The translations under genes were made by a program, and so were the position numbers. The notes beneath the pieces are model-generated. The model was not told the DNA's origin, did no database searches, and was given only the letters and a program-made list of their open reading frames with translations. This document shows positions 22,801 through 30,701 of a stretch of 64,000 nucleotides of DNA, in pieces; the first letter of the stretch is position 1, and each line of letters starts with the position of its first letter. The stretch is taken from the NCBI RefSeq assembly GCF_000725125.1, contig NZ_JFCB01000004.1, positions 1 to 64,000 of the forward strand, in the 5' to 3' direction. This DNA comes from Streptomyces toyocaensis. Its GTDB lineage: Bacteria > Actinomycetota > Actinomycetes > Streptomycetales > Streptomycetaceae.

Positions 22801-24736
22801 CCGCCGCGAGGAGCCGCAGCCGGGCGTCGTCCCGGGACAGCGAGCCCACCTCGCGCAGGAAGGCGCCCACCGCGCGACCGAGCTCCAGCGGCCGGCCCAG
22901 CTGGTCGCCCTTCCAGAACGGCAGCCGTCCGGGCACGCCCGGCGCGGGGGAGACCAGGACCCGGTCGCGCGTGATGTCCTCGATGCGCCAGGAACTGGTG
23001 CCGAGCGTGAAGACGTCACCCACGCGGGACTCGTAGACCATCTCCTCGTCGAGTTCGCCGACCCGCCCGCCGCCCTTCTTCGGATCGGCGCCCGCGAGGA
23101 ACACCCCGAAGAGGCCCCGGTCGGGGATCGTGCCGCCGGAGGTGACGGCGAGGCGCTGGGCGCCCGGGCGGCCGGTGATCTCACCCGTGACCCGGTCCCA
23201 CACCACGCGCGGGCGCAGCTCCGCGAAGGCGTCCGACGGGTAGCGGCCGGCGAGCATGTCCAGGACGCCCGTGAAGGCGGACTCGGGCAGGGAGGCGAAG
23301 GGCGCCGCGCGGCGGACCGTGGCGAGCAGGTCGTCGAGCTGCCAGGTGTCCATGGCCGTCATGGCGACGACCTGCTGGGCCAGGACGTCGAGAGGGTTGG
23401 CGGGAACCCTCAGGGACTCGATCGCCCCGGTGCGCATCCGCTCGGTGACCACGGCCGCCTGCACGAGGTCGCCCCGGTACTTCGGGAACACCACGCCCGT
23501 GGAGACCGCGCCCACCTGGTGCCCCGCACGGCCGACGCGCTGGAGGCCGGAAGCGACGGACGGCGGGGACTCCACCTGGACCACCAGGTCCACGGCGCCC
23601 ATGTCGATGCCCAGCTCCAGGCTGGAGGTGGCGACCACCGCGGGCAGCCGGCCCGCCTTGAGGTCCTCCTCGACCAGCGAGCGCTGCTCCTTGGACACCG
23701 AACCGTGGTGGGCGCGCGCGATGACCGTGGGCGCGCCCTGGGCGGCGCCGGAGCCGCCCATGAGCTCGGCGGGGGAGTGGTGCTCGTCCAGGGGCTCACC
23801 GGTGGCCCGCTCGTAGGCGATCTCGTTGAGCCGGTTGCACAGGCGCTCGGCGAGGCGGCGGGAGTTGGCGAACACGATGGTCGAGCGGTGCGACTGCACC
23901 AGGTCGGTGATCCGCTCCTCGACATGCGGCCAGATCGACGGCCGCTCGGCGCCTTCCGCGCCGTCGGCGACCGGGGAGCCGCCCAGCTCGCCCAGGTCCT
24001 CGACCGGCACCACCACGGAGAGGTCGAACTCCTTGCCGGACTCCGGCTGCACGATCTCCACCCTGCGGCGCGGGGAGAGGAACCGGGCGACCTCGTCCAC
24101 CGGGCGCACCGTCGCCGAGAGGCCGATGCGGCGGGCCGGGCGGGGCAGCAGTTCGTCCAGTCGCTCCAGGGAGAGCGCGAGGTGCGCGCCGCGCTTGGTG
24201 CCCGCGACCGCGTGCACCTCGTCCAGGATCACCGTCTCCACGCCCGTCAGCGCGTCCCGCGTGGCGGACGTCAGCATCAGGAACAGCGACTCGGGCGTGG
24301 TGATCAGGATGTCCGGCGGGCGCGTGGCCAGGGCGCGCCGCTCGGCGGGCGGGGTGTCGCCGGAGCGGATGCCGACCTTCACCTCGGGCTCGGGCAGACC
24401 CAGGCGGACCGCTTCCTGGCGGATTCCGGTCAGCGGGCTGCGGAGGTTGCGCTCGACGTCGACGGCCAGGGCCTTCAGGGGCGAGACGTACAGCACACGG
24501 CAGCGCTTCCTGGGGTCCGCGGGCGGCGGCGCGGTGGCCAGCCCGTCCAGGGCGGCGAGGAAGGCGGCCAGGGTCTTCCCGGAACCGGTGGGTGCGACCA
24601 CCAGCACGTCCGAGCCCTCCCCGATGGCCTGCCACGCGCCCGCCTGGGCGGCCGTGGGCGCGGAGAACGCCCCCGTGAACCAGCCGCGGGTCGCGGGGGA
24701 GAAGCCGTCCAGGGCTCGCTGCGGATCGCTGACCAT
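19865..24736 (-). CDS. lhr: Lhr-type ATP-dependent DNA helicase
   Basis: The 1623-aa superfamily 2 helicase acts in DNA repair. Walker A is APTGSGKT (Lys54) and the Walker B box is DEVH at 172-175. Helicase-C motifs include IVFANSRRLAERL and QRVGRAGHQ. A winged-helix and Lhr-specific region follow to about 860. A long C-terminal domain ends the protein, with a low-complexity insert near 1430-1490. The length fits full Lhr (E. coli about 1540 aa). ATG 24736 begins the conserved region; the open frame further upstream is antisense to the AraC gene. It is divergent from the AraC gene with 100 bp between, and upstream of nei2. Confidence 0.93.
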   Translation of the reverse strand: MVSDPQRALDGFSPATRGWFTGAFSAPTAAQAGAWQAIGEGSDVLVVAPTGSGKTLAAFLAALDGLATAPPPADPRKRCRVLYVSPLKALAVDVERNLRSPLTGIRQEAVRLGLPEPEVKVGIRSGDTPPAERRALATRPPDILITTPESLFLMLTSATRDALTGVETVILDEVHAVAGTKRGAHLALSLERLDELLPRPARRIGLSATVRPVDEVARFLSPRRRVEIVQPESGKEFDLSVVVPVEDLGELGGSPVADGAEGAERPSIWPHVEERITDLVQSHRSTIVFANSRRLAERLCNRLNEIAYERATGEPLDEHHSPAELMGGSGAAQGAPTVIARAHHGSVSKEQRSLVEEDLKAGRLPAVVATSSLELGIDMGAVDLVVQVESPPSVASGLQRVGRAGHQVGAVSTGVVFPKYRGDLVQAAVVTERMRTGAIESLRVPANPLDVLAQQVVAMTAMDTWQLDDLLATVRRAAPFASLPESAFTGVLDMLAGRYPSDAFAELRPRVVWDRVTGEITGRPGAQRLAVTSGGTIPDRGLFGVFLAGADPKKGGGRVGELDEEMVYESRVGDVFTLGTSSWRIEDITRDRVLVSPAPGVPGRLPFWKGDQLGRPLELGRAVGAFLREVGSLSRDDARLRLLAAGLDAWAADNVLSYLDEQREACGHVPDDRTIVVERFRDELGDWRVVVHSPFGAQVHAPWALALGARLSERYGMDAQVMHADDGIVLRLPDADLMGLDLLDHEPMRAGAEYDADQAPVGAADVVFDKGEVDQVVTDQVGGSALFAARFRECAARALLLPRRNPGRRTPLWQQRQRASQLLQVAGEFGSFPIVLEAVRECLQDVFDVPGLVELMGDLESRTVRLVEVTTPAPSPFARSLLFGYVAQFLYEGDSPLAERRAAALSLDSRLLAELLGQAELRELLDAEVLTELERELQWLTEDRRVKDAEGVADLLRLLGPLTDAELAERGAEPQWARDLASARRALRVRVAGADHWAAIEDAGRLRDALGTALPVGVPEAFTEPVKDPLGDLLARYARTHGPFTSATAAARFGLGVAVTEGALQRLSAAGRVVQGEFHPAGIGQEWCDAAVLRRLRRRSLAALRHELEPVPPASLAQFLPQWQHIGKGHTLRGVDGLVRAVEQLQGASVPASALEKLVLPSRVANYAPAMLDELTASGEVVWAGAGSLPGKDGWVSLYLADAAPLLLPPPHPLEPTALHQSVLDTLSGGYGLFFRQIADQVRATTHPEATDPQLADALWDLAWSGRLTNDTLGPMRSLLGSGRTAGSTAHRAKRPVPRGRYGSLTAAARAASRTGPPTVAGRWSLLPDRETDTTVRAHALAHTLLDRHGVVTRGAVSAEGVEGGFSATYRVLSAFEETGQARRGYVVEGLGAAQFAMDGAVDRLRAAANARERGETLPPADEPGPFDAGPGSFDPAQGHDGSPGAGDSPYPRLSPGDYASPRDLAPQAPPPWRNGGGPSYDPFAGRRTGQDRTARAVVLAAADPANAYGAALGWPEPPTGAGHKPGRKAGSLVVLVDGELTLYMERGGKTLLAWPADPDGEPAGDPRLPAAAEALATAARAGSLGTVTVERVNGTPALTSPLGALLESAGFVATPRGLRLRA

Positions 24737-24836
24737 GCGTCCATCGTGCACCCGGCCACTGACAATCGGGCCGGGGCGGGGGCGGGGGCGGCCGGGCCGA
24801 GGAGGATGACGGCGCACCGCGCGTGACAATGGCCGT

Positions 24837-25838
24837 ATGGCGGAATCGCGCAGGGAGCGGGCGCGGCACTGGCAGTACGACGAACTGCCCGGTGTCGATC
24901 TGCTGCGTGCCCGGTACATACGCAAGACGTTCGTCCGGCACACCCATGAGCACTTCGTGATCGCCGCCATCGCCGACGGGGTCGAAATCTTCCACCACGG
25001 CGGCGGCGATCAGTACGCGGGCGCCGGAGCCCTCGCGCTGGTGAACCCCGACACCCCGCACACCGGCCGGGCGGGTGTCCCCGAGGGATGGCGGTACGGG
25101 GCGGTGTACCCCTCGCCGGAAGTGGTGGCCGCGATCGCCGCGGAGACCACCTCGCTGCGCGGTGCCCCGGGTTTCGTCACGCCGGTGCTCGACGACCCGT
25201 ACACCGTGCGGCTGGTGCACCAGGTGCTGCGGGCCACCGACGAGGGCAACGCGCTCGCCGCCGACACCCTGCTCCGGGTGGCGGTGACCCGGCTGCTCCG
25301 GCTGAACGGCGGAACGCTGCCGCGACGCGAGGTGCGTACGGCGGGCTCCCGGATCGCGGCACGCGCGCGTGCCGTGCTCGAGGAGAGGATGGCCGGGCCG
25401 CCGACCCTGGAGCGGCTGGCAGCCGAACTCGGCACCAGCCCGTTCGCCCTGTTGCGCGCGTTCCGGGACACCTACGGGATGCCGCCGCACACCTGGCTCA
25501 CCGACGCGCGGGTGCGGCGTGCGCGGCGCCTGCTGGACGCGGGGACGGCGCCGTCGGAGGCGGCCCTCGCGGTCGGGTTCAGTGATCAGCCGCATCTGAA
25601 CCGGCACTTCAGCCGCATCGTCGGCGTGCCGCCGGGCGCCTACCAGCGCGAGCGCAAGAACGTACAAGACGCCCGGGGCGGCCTTCCCGTACCGTCCGGG
25701 GCGTGGCAGCGCAACGGACAGCAACAGCACTCGCGGACGTACGGGACGACGGCGGAGGAAAGCCGGACGGCGCCGTCGTGCGGGACGCCCTCGGCGTCGG
25801 GATCGCCGTCGGACTCTCCGGCTTCGCCTTCGGCGTGA
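24837..25838 (+). CDS. AraC-family transcriptional regulator
   Basis: The product is 333 aa. Residues 10-130 are a cupin-type effector domain (HTHEHFVIAAIADGVEI, HTGRAGVPEGWRYGAVYPSP). Residues about 175-275 contain the two AraC helix-turn-helix motifs (LERLAAELGTSPFALLRAF and SEAALAVGFSDQPHLNRHF). The remaining 55 residues are a Ser/Pro/Gln-rich tail that overlaps azlC by 136 nt. Most relatives end near GAYQRERK. ATG 24837 has a -10-like GACAAT 6 nt upstream, so the mRNA may be leaderless. It probably controls the downstream azlCD, as is usual for this arrangement (inference). Confidence 0.88.
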   Translation: MAESRRERARHWQYDELPGVDLLRARYIRKTFVRHTHEHFVIAAIADGVEIFHHGGGDQYAGAGALALVNPDTPHTGRAGVPEGWRYGAVYPSPEVVAAIAAETTSLRGAPGFVTPVLDDPYTVRLVHQVLRATDEGNALAADTLLRVAVTRLLRLNGGTLPRREVRTAGSRIAARARAVLEERMAGPPTLERLAAELGTSPFALLRAFRDTYGMPPHTWLTDARVRRARRLLDAGTAPSEAALAVGFSDQPHLNRHFSRIVGVPPGAYQRERKNVQDARGGLPVPSGAWQRNGQQQHSRTYGTTAEESRTAPSCGTPSASGSPSDSPASPSA

Positions 25839-26455
25839 CCTCGGCGGGCAGCGGTCTCACCCTGCTCCAGACCTGTGCGCTCAGTCTGCTCGTGTTCACC
25901 GGCGCCTCCCAGTTCGCGCTGGTGGGGGCGCTGGCCGCCGGCGGTGGGCCGTTCACCGCCGCGGCGGGGGCGTTCTTCCTCGGGGTGCGCAACGCCTTCT
26001 ACGGGCTGCGGCTGTCGCAGTTGCTGGCGCTTCCCCGCGCGGTGCGGCCGTTCGCCGCGCAGTGGGTCATCGACGAGACGGCCGCCGTGTCGCTCGCCCA
26101 GCCCACCCGGCGCGGCGCACGGATCGGCTTCGTGGTGACCGGGCTCAGCCTGTACGTCCTGTGGAACCTCACCACGCTGCTCGGCGCGCTGGGCGCGGAG
26201 GCGATCGGGGACACCGGCGCGTGGGGGCTGGACGCGGCCGGTCCCGCTGTCTTCCTGGCGCTGCTCGCGCCGATGCTGCGGACCGGCACCGAGCGCACCG
26301 TCGCCGCGCTCGCCGTCCTCCTGGGGCTCGGGCTGCTGCCCCTGCTGCCGGCCGGTGTGCCGGTGCTGGTGGCCGCGCTCGCGGCACCGGCCGTCCTGTG
26401 GGCGCGGGGCCGCGCCCGCGCGTCGCGCGGTGACGCACCGGGGGAGGACCGTTGA
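25703..26455 (+). CDS. azlC: AzlC-family branched-chain amino acid exporter subunit
   Basis: The 250-aa product is the large subunit of an AzlCD-type amino-acid efflux system. Conserved segments are GVGIAVGLSGFAFGVTSAG, FTGASQFALVGALAAGG, LGVRNAFYGLRLSQLL and QWVIDETAAVS, with about six or seven membrane helices. GTG 25703 gives the usual short polar N-terminus. GTG 25778 would avoid part of the 136-nt overlap with the AraC gene and still keeps the conserved core. The stop codon overlaps the azlD start (TTGA), so the two are translationally coupled. Confidence 0.88.
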   Translation: MAAQRTATALADVRDDGGGKPDGAVVRDALGVGIAVGLSGFAFGVTSAGSGLTLLQTCALSLLVFTGASQFALVGALAAGGGPFTAAAGAFFLGVRNAFYGLRLSQLLALPRAVRPFAAQWVIDETAAVSLAQPTRRGARIGFVVTGLSLYVLWNLTTLLGALGAEAIGDTGAWGLDAAGPAVFLALLAPMLRTGTERTVAALAVLLGLGLLPLLPAGVPVLVAALAAPAVLWARGRARASRGDAPGEDR

Positions 26456-26761
26456 CCATCTGGATCGCGATCGGCGTGACCGTCCTCGGCTGCTACGCCG
26501 TGAAGCTCGCGGGGCTGCTGGTGCCCGCCGGGGTCCTGGAACGGCCCCTCGTCCGGCGTCTGGCCGCGCTCCTGCCGGTGGCCCTGCTCGCCGCGCTGAC
26601 GGCCCAGCAGACCTTCTCCGTCGGCCAGACCCTGGTCCTGGACGCCCGAGCGGCCGGACTGGGGGCGGCCGCCGTGGCGCTGATCCTGCGCGCCCCGTTC
26701 CTGCTCGTGGTCGCCGCGGCCGTCGTCGTGACGGCGGGGGGTGCGGGCACTGGGCGGGTGA
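26452..26761 (+). CDS. azlD: AzlD-family branched-chain amino acid exporter subunit, frameshifted near its end
   Basis: TTG 26452 overlaps the azlC stop, and GGGGAGGA lies upstream. The product has three or four hydrophobic helices (MTIWIAIGVTVLGCYAVKLAG, LLPVALLAALTAQQTF, APFLLVVAAAVVVTA), typical of the roughly 100-aa AzlD subunit. As written, the reading frame does not stop but runs on to 28029. If the six-G run at 26736-26741 had five Gs, the frame would end in VVTAGVRALGG at the TGA 26759-26761, an ordinary AzlD C-terminus. The end given is that corrected stop. It is either a sequencing error in a homopolymer or a real recent mutation. Confidence 0.75.
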
Positions 26762-26774
26762 CACGGGCCCGCCC
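26752..26774. terminator. Possible terminator between azlD and the convergent gene
   Basis: A 7-bp GC stem, GGGCGGG/CCCGCCC (26752-26758 with 26768-26774), spans the restored azlD stop codon. It is short and has no T-run. Confidence 0.3.
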
Positions 26775-26811
26775 CCCGCCGTCACGAGTACCGCAGGAGA
26801 CAGGCCGCCCG

Positions 26812-27756
26812 TCAGTCGACGGCGCGGCCGTACGCCACCAGGGTGCTCAAGGACTCGATCGTCACCATCGGGCGGGCCTCCAGAGCGGGGCCCGGGGCCC
26901 ACTGGCGCCAGCGGACGGGCCAGCCGCCGTCCTCCCGCTGCTCGGCCACGAGGTGGTCCAGCGAGCGTGCCATCTCCTCGTCGGTGAACCACGCGCGGGC
27001 CAGGGAGTGGGGGGTCCGCGCGTAGTCGTGCGGGAAGTGGTGCTCGCCCGGCGCGTAGCCGGGGGCGATCGGGTACGCGCCGAGGTCGTCCGGGTCGAGC
27101 GCCGCGAGCCGCTGCCGGCGCACCAGGCGGCCCAGCCGCTCGGCGGCGGCCTCCGCGCGGGCGCGGTCCGGCGCGTGGTCCAGGAAGGCCACGGCGGCCT
27201 CGATCTCGTAGGGGTGGGACCTCTCCAGGGTCTCCGCGGCCTGCCAGCAGAAGTCCGTGGCGCGGAACAGCCAGGCGTGCCACACCTCGTTGCGGTGCAG
27301 CAGCCCCACCACCGGCCCGGTGGCCAGCAGCTCGCCGGGCGGGTCGTCCACGACCGGCACGAAGGGCGCCGCCGGGTAGCCGCGCTGACTCGGGTGGACG
27401 GCCGGAAGCGCGCCGTCCGGTGTGGAGACGGACGTCAGGTAACGGCACACGTCCTCCGCGCGCCGGCCGCCGCAGCGTCCCACGGCGTCCAGCACGCGCA
27501 GCGCGCGGGCGGTGTGCAGAGGCTGGCTGACCGGGCCGCGCAGATCGGGCTCCAGCGCGTGGCCGTATCCGCCGTCCTCGTTGCGGTAGGCGTCCAGCGC
27601 CGTCTCCACCGGAGCCGCGCCGCCGTCCCGGAAGAGGTGGGCGAAGAGGTGCTGCTCCAGCACCCGTGCGGTGAGCCGGACGAACCGTTCCGCTCGCGCG
27701 AGCGCGCCGTTCGGCGGGGACGTCGGGGGCGGTGGGGCGGTTCTGGTGTCGGCCAT
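26812..27756 (-). CDS. Prenyltransferase/squalene-cyclase-fold hypothetical protein
   Basis: The 314-aa product is alpha-helical and carries repeated Gly-rich turns of the alpha/alpha-toroid fold (DGGYGHALEPDL, DGALPAVHPSQRG, EDGGWPVRWRQW). It lacks the DCTAE or DXDD catalytic motif of squalene-hopene cyclases. ATG 27756 is chosen: a -10-like TACGGT lies 7 nt upstream, suggesting a leaderless mRNA, and the longer frame is antisense to the DUF3046 gene. The function is unknown. Similar proteins are widespread in actinobacteria and annotated only by fold. Confidence 0.75.
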   Translation of the reverse strand: MADTRTAPPPPTSPPNGALARAERFVRLTARVLEQHLFAHLFRDGGAAPVETALDAYRNEDGGYGHALEPDLRGPVSQPLHTARALRVLDAVGRCGGRRAEDVCRYLTSVSTPDGALPAVHPSQRGYPAAPFVPVVDDPPGELLATGPVVGLLHRNEVWHAWLFRATDFCWQAAETLERSHPYEIEAAVAFLDHAPDRARAEAAAERLGRLVRRQRLAALDPDDLGAYPIAPGYAPGEHHFPHDYARTPHSLARAWFTDEEMARSLDHLVAEQREDGGWPVRWRQWAPGPALEARPMVTIESLSTLVAYGRAVD

Positions 27757-27763
27757 GGGAGTG

Positions 27764-27769
27764 ACCGTA
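27764..27769 (-). promoter_or_regulatory. -10 hexamer for a leaderless minus-strand transcript
   Basis: TACGGT on the minus strand stands 7 nt before the ATG at 27756. There is no Shine-Dalgarno. Confidence 0.4.
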
Positions 27770-27834
27770 GGCGCACAGCGGCGCCGACGGGCGCAGTGGC
27801 CGGGGGCCACCCCCACAGGCGGGATACTGAGGGC

Positions 27835-28029
27835 ATGCGGTTGACGGTTTTCTGGGAGCGGATGGCGGAGCACTTCGGCGCGGACTACGCGGACACCTTC
27901 GCGCGCGACCACGTCATGTCCGAGCTCGGCGGGCGCACCGTGCACGAGGCGCTGGCGGCCGGCTGGGACGCCAGGGACGTCTGGCAGGTGGTCTGCGCGG
28001 TGATGGACGTCCCCCGGGAAAAGCGCTGA
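27835..28029 (+). CDS. DUF3046 family protein
   Basis: The 64-aa product shows the DUF3046 pattern: WERMAEHFGADYADTFARDHVM, then LGGRTVHEALAAGWDARDVWQVVC. ATG 27835 has GAGGG directly upstream and a GATACT hexamer 6 nt before it. The family is almost restricted to actinobacteria and is typically found just upstream of recA, as here, with an AI-2E-type permease between. Function is unknown; the position suggests, without proof, a link to recA-region housekeeping. Confidence 0.88.
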   Translation: MRLTVFWERMAEHFGADYADTFARDHVMSELGGRTVHEALAAGWDARDVWQVVCAVMDVPREKR

Positions 28030-28087
28030 TCGTCACAGATTCCGCCCCTGGCGGACGGCCGTCCTCGGCGTGGGTGAGACTTGGGCC

Positions 28088-29350
28088 GTGGCACCCACCG
28101 ACGAGACCGGGCCGGCGGCCCCGGAACCCACCACGCCCGGCACGCCGCCGCCCGCAGGGCCTCCGGTGGGGCCCGCGGTCGCGCCGGGCCCCCGTATGCC
28201 GCGCTGGCTGCCGCGTGCCATGGTGCTGGCGTTCACCCTGTTCGGTGTGTTCCAGCTGGGCAGCTGGGCCTTCCACCAGCTCACCGGCCTGCTGATCAAC
28301 GTTCTGATCGCGTTCTTCCTGGCGCTCGCCGTGGAGCCCGCGGTGAGCTGGATGGCCGCGCGCGGGGTGCGCCGGGGTCTGGGCACCTTCCTCGTCATCC
28401 TGGGCATCCTGGTCGTGGGCGCGGGCTTCGTCACCCTGCTCGGGTCCATGCTCGCGGGGCAGATCGTCAAGATCGTCGAGGACTTCCCGGACTACCTCGA
28501 CTCCGTGATCAACTGGGTCAACGCCCACTTCGACACCGAACTGCGGCGGGTGGACATCCAGGAGGGCCTGCTGCGCTCGGACTGGCTGCGCAATTACGTC
28601 CAGAACAGCGCCACCGGGGTGCTGGACGTGTCCGCCCAGGTCCTCGGCGGTCTCTTCCAGCTGCTGACCGTCGGCCTGTTCTCGTTCTACTTCGCCGCCG
28701 ACGGACCGCGGCTGCGGCGCACCGTCTGCTCCCTGCTGCCGCCCGCACGGCAGGCCGAGGTGCTGCGCGCGTGGGAGATAGCCGTGAACAAGACGGGCGG
28801 CTACCTGTACTCGCGCGGACTGATGGCACTCGTCTCCGGACTGGCGCACTACGTCCTGCTGGAACTCCTCGAAGTGCCCTACGCGCCCGTGCTGGCCGTG
28901 TGGGTGGGCCTGGTGTCGCAGTTCATCCCCACCATCGGCACCTATCTCGCGGGCGCGCTGCCCATGCTGATCGCCTTCACGGTCGACCCGTGGTACGCGC
29001 TGTGGGTGCTGATCTTCGTGGTGTTCTACCAGCAGTTCGAGAACTACGTGCTGCAGCCCAAGCTGACCTCCAAGACCGTGGACATCCACCCGGCGGTCGC
29101 CTTCGGGTCGGTCGTTGCGGGCACCGCCCTGCTGGGCGCCGTGGGCGCGCTGATCGCGATCCCCGCCGTCGCCACCCTCCAGGCGTTCCTCGGGGCGTAT
29201 GTGAAGCGGTACGACGTCACGGACGACCCCCGTGTGCACGGCCACCGCGGTCCCGGCGGGGCGCCGCGGGCGCTCACGCGCATCCGCCGTGCGTGGGCCC
29301 GCCGGCCGGGAGCGGCGCGCCCCGGCAAGGAGGAGACCGGCGCTTCCTGA
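28088..29350 (+). CDS. AI-2E transporter (PerM/YdiK) family membrane protein
   Basis: The 420-aa product has GTG 28088, with GGGTGAGA 8 nt upstream; a GTG at 28070 is also possible. It has a Pro-rich cytosolic N-terminus of about 40 residues and then about eight helices. The soluble insertion between helices 3 and 4 (DFPDYLDSVINWVNAHF) and the signature PTIGTYLAGALP...QFENYVLQPKL define the AI-2E_transport (DUF20) family. Members are linked to small-molecule or sodium/proton export; the substrate here cannot be deduced. It lies between the DUF3046 gene and recA. Confidence 0.88.
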   Translation: MAPTDETGPAAPEPTTPGTPPPAGPPVGPAVAPGPRMPRWLPRAMVLAFTLFGVFQLGSWAFHQLTGLLINVLIAFFLALAVEPAVSWMAARGVRRGLGTFLVILGILVVGAGFVTLLGSMLAGQIVKIVEDFPDYLDSVINWVNAHFDTELRRVDIQEGLLRSDWLRNYVQNSATGVLDVSAQVLGGLFQLLTVGLFSFYFAADGPRLRRTVCSLLPPARQAEVLRAWEIAVNKTGGYLYSRGLMALVSGLAHYVLLELLEVPYAPVLAVWVGLVSQFIPTIGTYLAGALPMLIAFTVDPWYALWVLIFVVFYQQFENYVLQPKLTSKTVDIHPAVAFGSVVAGTALLGAVGALIAIPAVATLQAFLGAYVKRYDVTDDPRVHGHRGPGGAPRALTRIRRAWARRPGAARPGKEETGAS

Positions 29351-29388
29351 AGAGCAGGCCGCCCCGTGCGGGTGCGGCGCGGCGCGGC

Positions 29389-29416
29389 TTGACACGAAAA
29401 TCGAACATCTATTCTT
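29389..29416 (+). promoter_or_regulatory. recA promoter with overlapping LexA box
   Basis: A perfect -35, TTGACA, lies at 29389-29394. A -10 candidate TATTCT is at 29410-29415 (15-bp spacing), or TTCTTA at 29412-29417 (17 bp). A LexA/SOS box TCGAACATCTATTCTT at 29401-29416 lies between. Its left half matches the Gram-positive consensus TCGAAC and its right half is degenerate. LexA binding here would block RNA polymerase. Confidence 0.8.
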
Positions 29417-29481
29417 ATGGGAACGCCGGTGAGGCTCAACGGCGGGTGTTCCGTCCCGGTAGGGGTAGGAAAGCACCCGTG

Positions 29482-29490
29482 TTATCCACA
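29482..29490 (+). promoter_or_regulatory. DnaA-box-like 9-mer in the recA leader
   Basis: TTATCCACA is a perfect match to the strong bacterial DnaA box. It lies about 70 nt downstream of the recA promoter and 90 nt upstream of the start codon. Whether DnaA binds is untested. Confidence 0.4.
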
Positions 29491-29579
29491 GGCCGGACGT
29501 GCGTCGGGGCGCGTTGTCAGTGGCAGGCGTTAGCGTCTTTGACGTGAAGCGATCGACTCAAGCAAACCGGGTGGAACCC

Positions 29580-30698
29580 ATGGCAGGAACCGACCGCGAG
29601 AAGGCGCTCGACGCCGCGCTCGCACAGATTGAACGACAATTCGGCAAGGGCGCGGTCATGCGCATGGGCGAGCGGTCGAGGGAGCCCATCGAGGTCATCC
29701 CGACCGGGTCGACGGCGCTCGACGTGGCCCTCGGCGTCGGTGGTCTGCCGCGTGGCCGTGTGGTGGAGATCTACGGACCGGAATCCTCCGGCAAGACGAC
29801 CCTGACCCTGCACGCGGTGGCCAACGCGCAGAAGGCAGGCGGTCAGGTCGCCTTCGTGGACGCGGAGCACGCCCTCGACCCCGAGTACGCGAAGAAGCTC
29901 GGCGTCGACATCGACAACCTGATCCTGTCCCAGCCGGACAACGGCGAGCAGGCTCTGGAGATCGTGGACATGCTGGTCCGCTCCGGTGCCCTCGACCTCA
30001 TCGTCATCGACTCCGTCGCCGCGCTCGTCCCGCGCGCGGAGATCGAGGGCGAGATGGGCGACAGCCACGTGGGTCTGCAGGCCCGCCTGATGAGCCAGGC
30101 CCTGCGGAAGATCACCAGCGCGCTCAACCAGTCCAAGACCACCGCGATCTTCATCAACCAGCTCCGCGAGAAGATCGGCGTGATGTTCGGCTCGCCGGAG
30201 ACCACGACCGGTGGCCGCGCGCTGAAGTTCTACGCCTCGGTGCGCATCGACATCCGCCGCATCGAGACCCTCAAGGACGGCACCGAGGCGGTCGGCAACC
30301 GCACCCGCTGCAAGGTCGTCAAGAACAAGGTGGCGCCGCCCTTCAAGCAGGCCGAGTTCGACATCCTCTACGGCCAGGGCATCAGCCGCGAGGGCGGCCT
30401 GATCGACATGGGCGTGGAGCATGGCTTCGTCCGCAAGGCGGGCGCCTGGTACACGTACGAGGGCGACCAGCTCGGCCAGGGCAAGGAGAACGCCCGCAAC
30501 TTCCTGAAGGACAACCCCGACCTCGCCAACGAGATCGAGAGGAAGATCAAGGAGAAGCTGGGCGTCGGCGTACGGCCCGAGGAGCCCGCGGCCGAGCAGG
30601 GCGCGGACGCCACGGGCACGGCTCCGGCCGAGCCGGCCGCGGTTGCGGCCCCGGCGGCCAAGGCCACCAAGTCCAAGGCCGCGGCGGCCAAGAGCTGA
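29580..30698 (+). CDS. recA: Recombinase RecA
   Basis: The 372-aa strand-exchange protein and LexA coprotease has Walker A GPESSGKT (66-73), Walker [20 protein letters not shown], loop L1 [15 protein letters not shown], and the L2 region [10 protein letters not shown]. The C-terminus after about 328 is Ala/Pro/Lys-rich rather than acidic as in E. coli RecA, a Streptomyces feature. ATG 29580 has GGTGGA upstream; the 229-bp leader before it holds the SOS promoter. recX follows after 3 nt, so the two are cotranscribed. Confidence 0.98.
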   Translation: MAGTDREKALDAALAQIERQFGKGAVMRMGERSREPIEVIPTGSTALDVALGVGGLPRGRVVEIYGPESSGKTTLTLHAVANAQKAGGQVAFVDAEHALDPEYAKKLGVDIDNLILSQPDNGEQALEIVDMLVRSGALDLIVIDSVAALVPRAEIEGEMGDSHVGLQARLMSQALRKITSALNQSKTTAIFINQLREKIGVMFGSPETTTGGRALKFYASVRIDIRRIETLKDGTEAVGNRTRCKVVKNKVAPPFKQAEFDILYGQGISREGGLIDMGVEHGFVRKAGAWYTYEGDQLGQGKENARNFLKDNPDLANEIERKIKEKLGVGVRPEEPAAEQGADATGTAPAEPAAVAAPAAKATKSKAAAAKS

Positions 30699-30701
30699 CC
30701 C

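Noticed and set aside
21347..24826. An 1159-codon plus-strand frame opposite lhr
   Set aside because: Antisense shadow of a gene with clear helicase motifs; no ribosome site or domain.
26762..27834. A fusion of AzlD to the DUF3046 protein
   Set aside because: The joining segment is antisense to the 26812-27756 gene and has no domain; a single extra G explains the open frame better.
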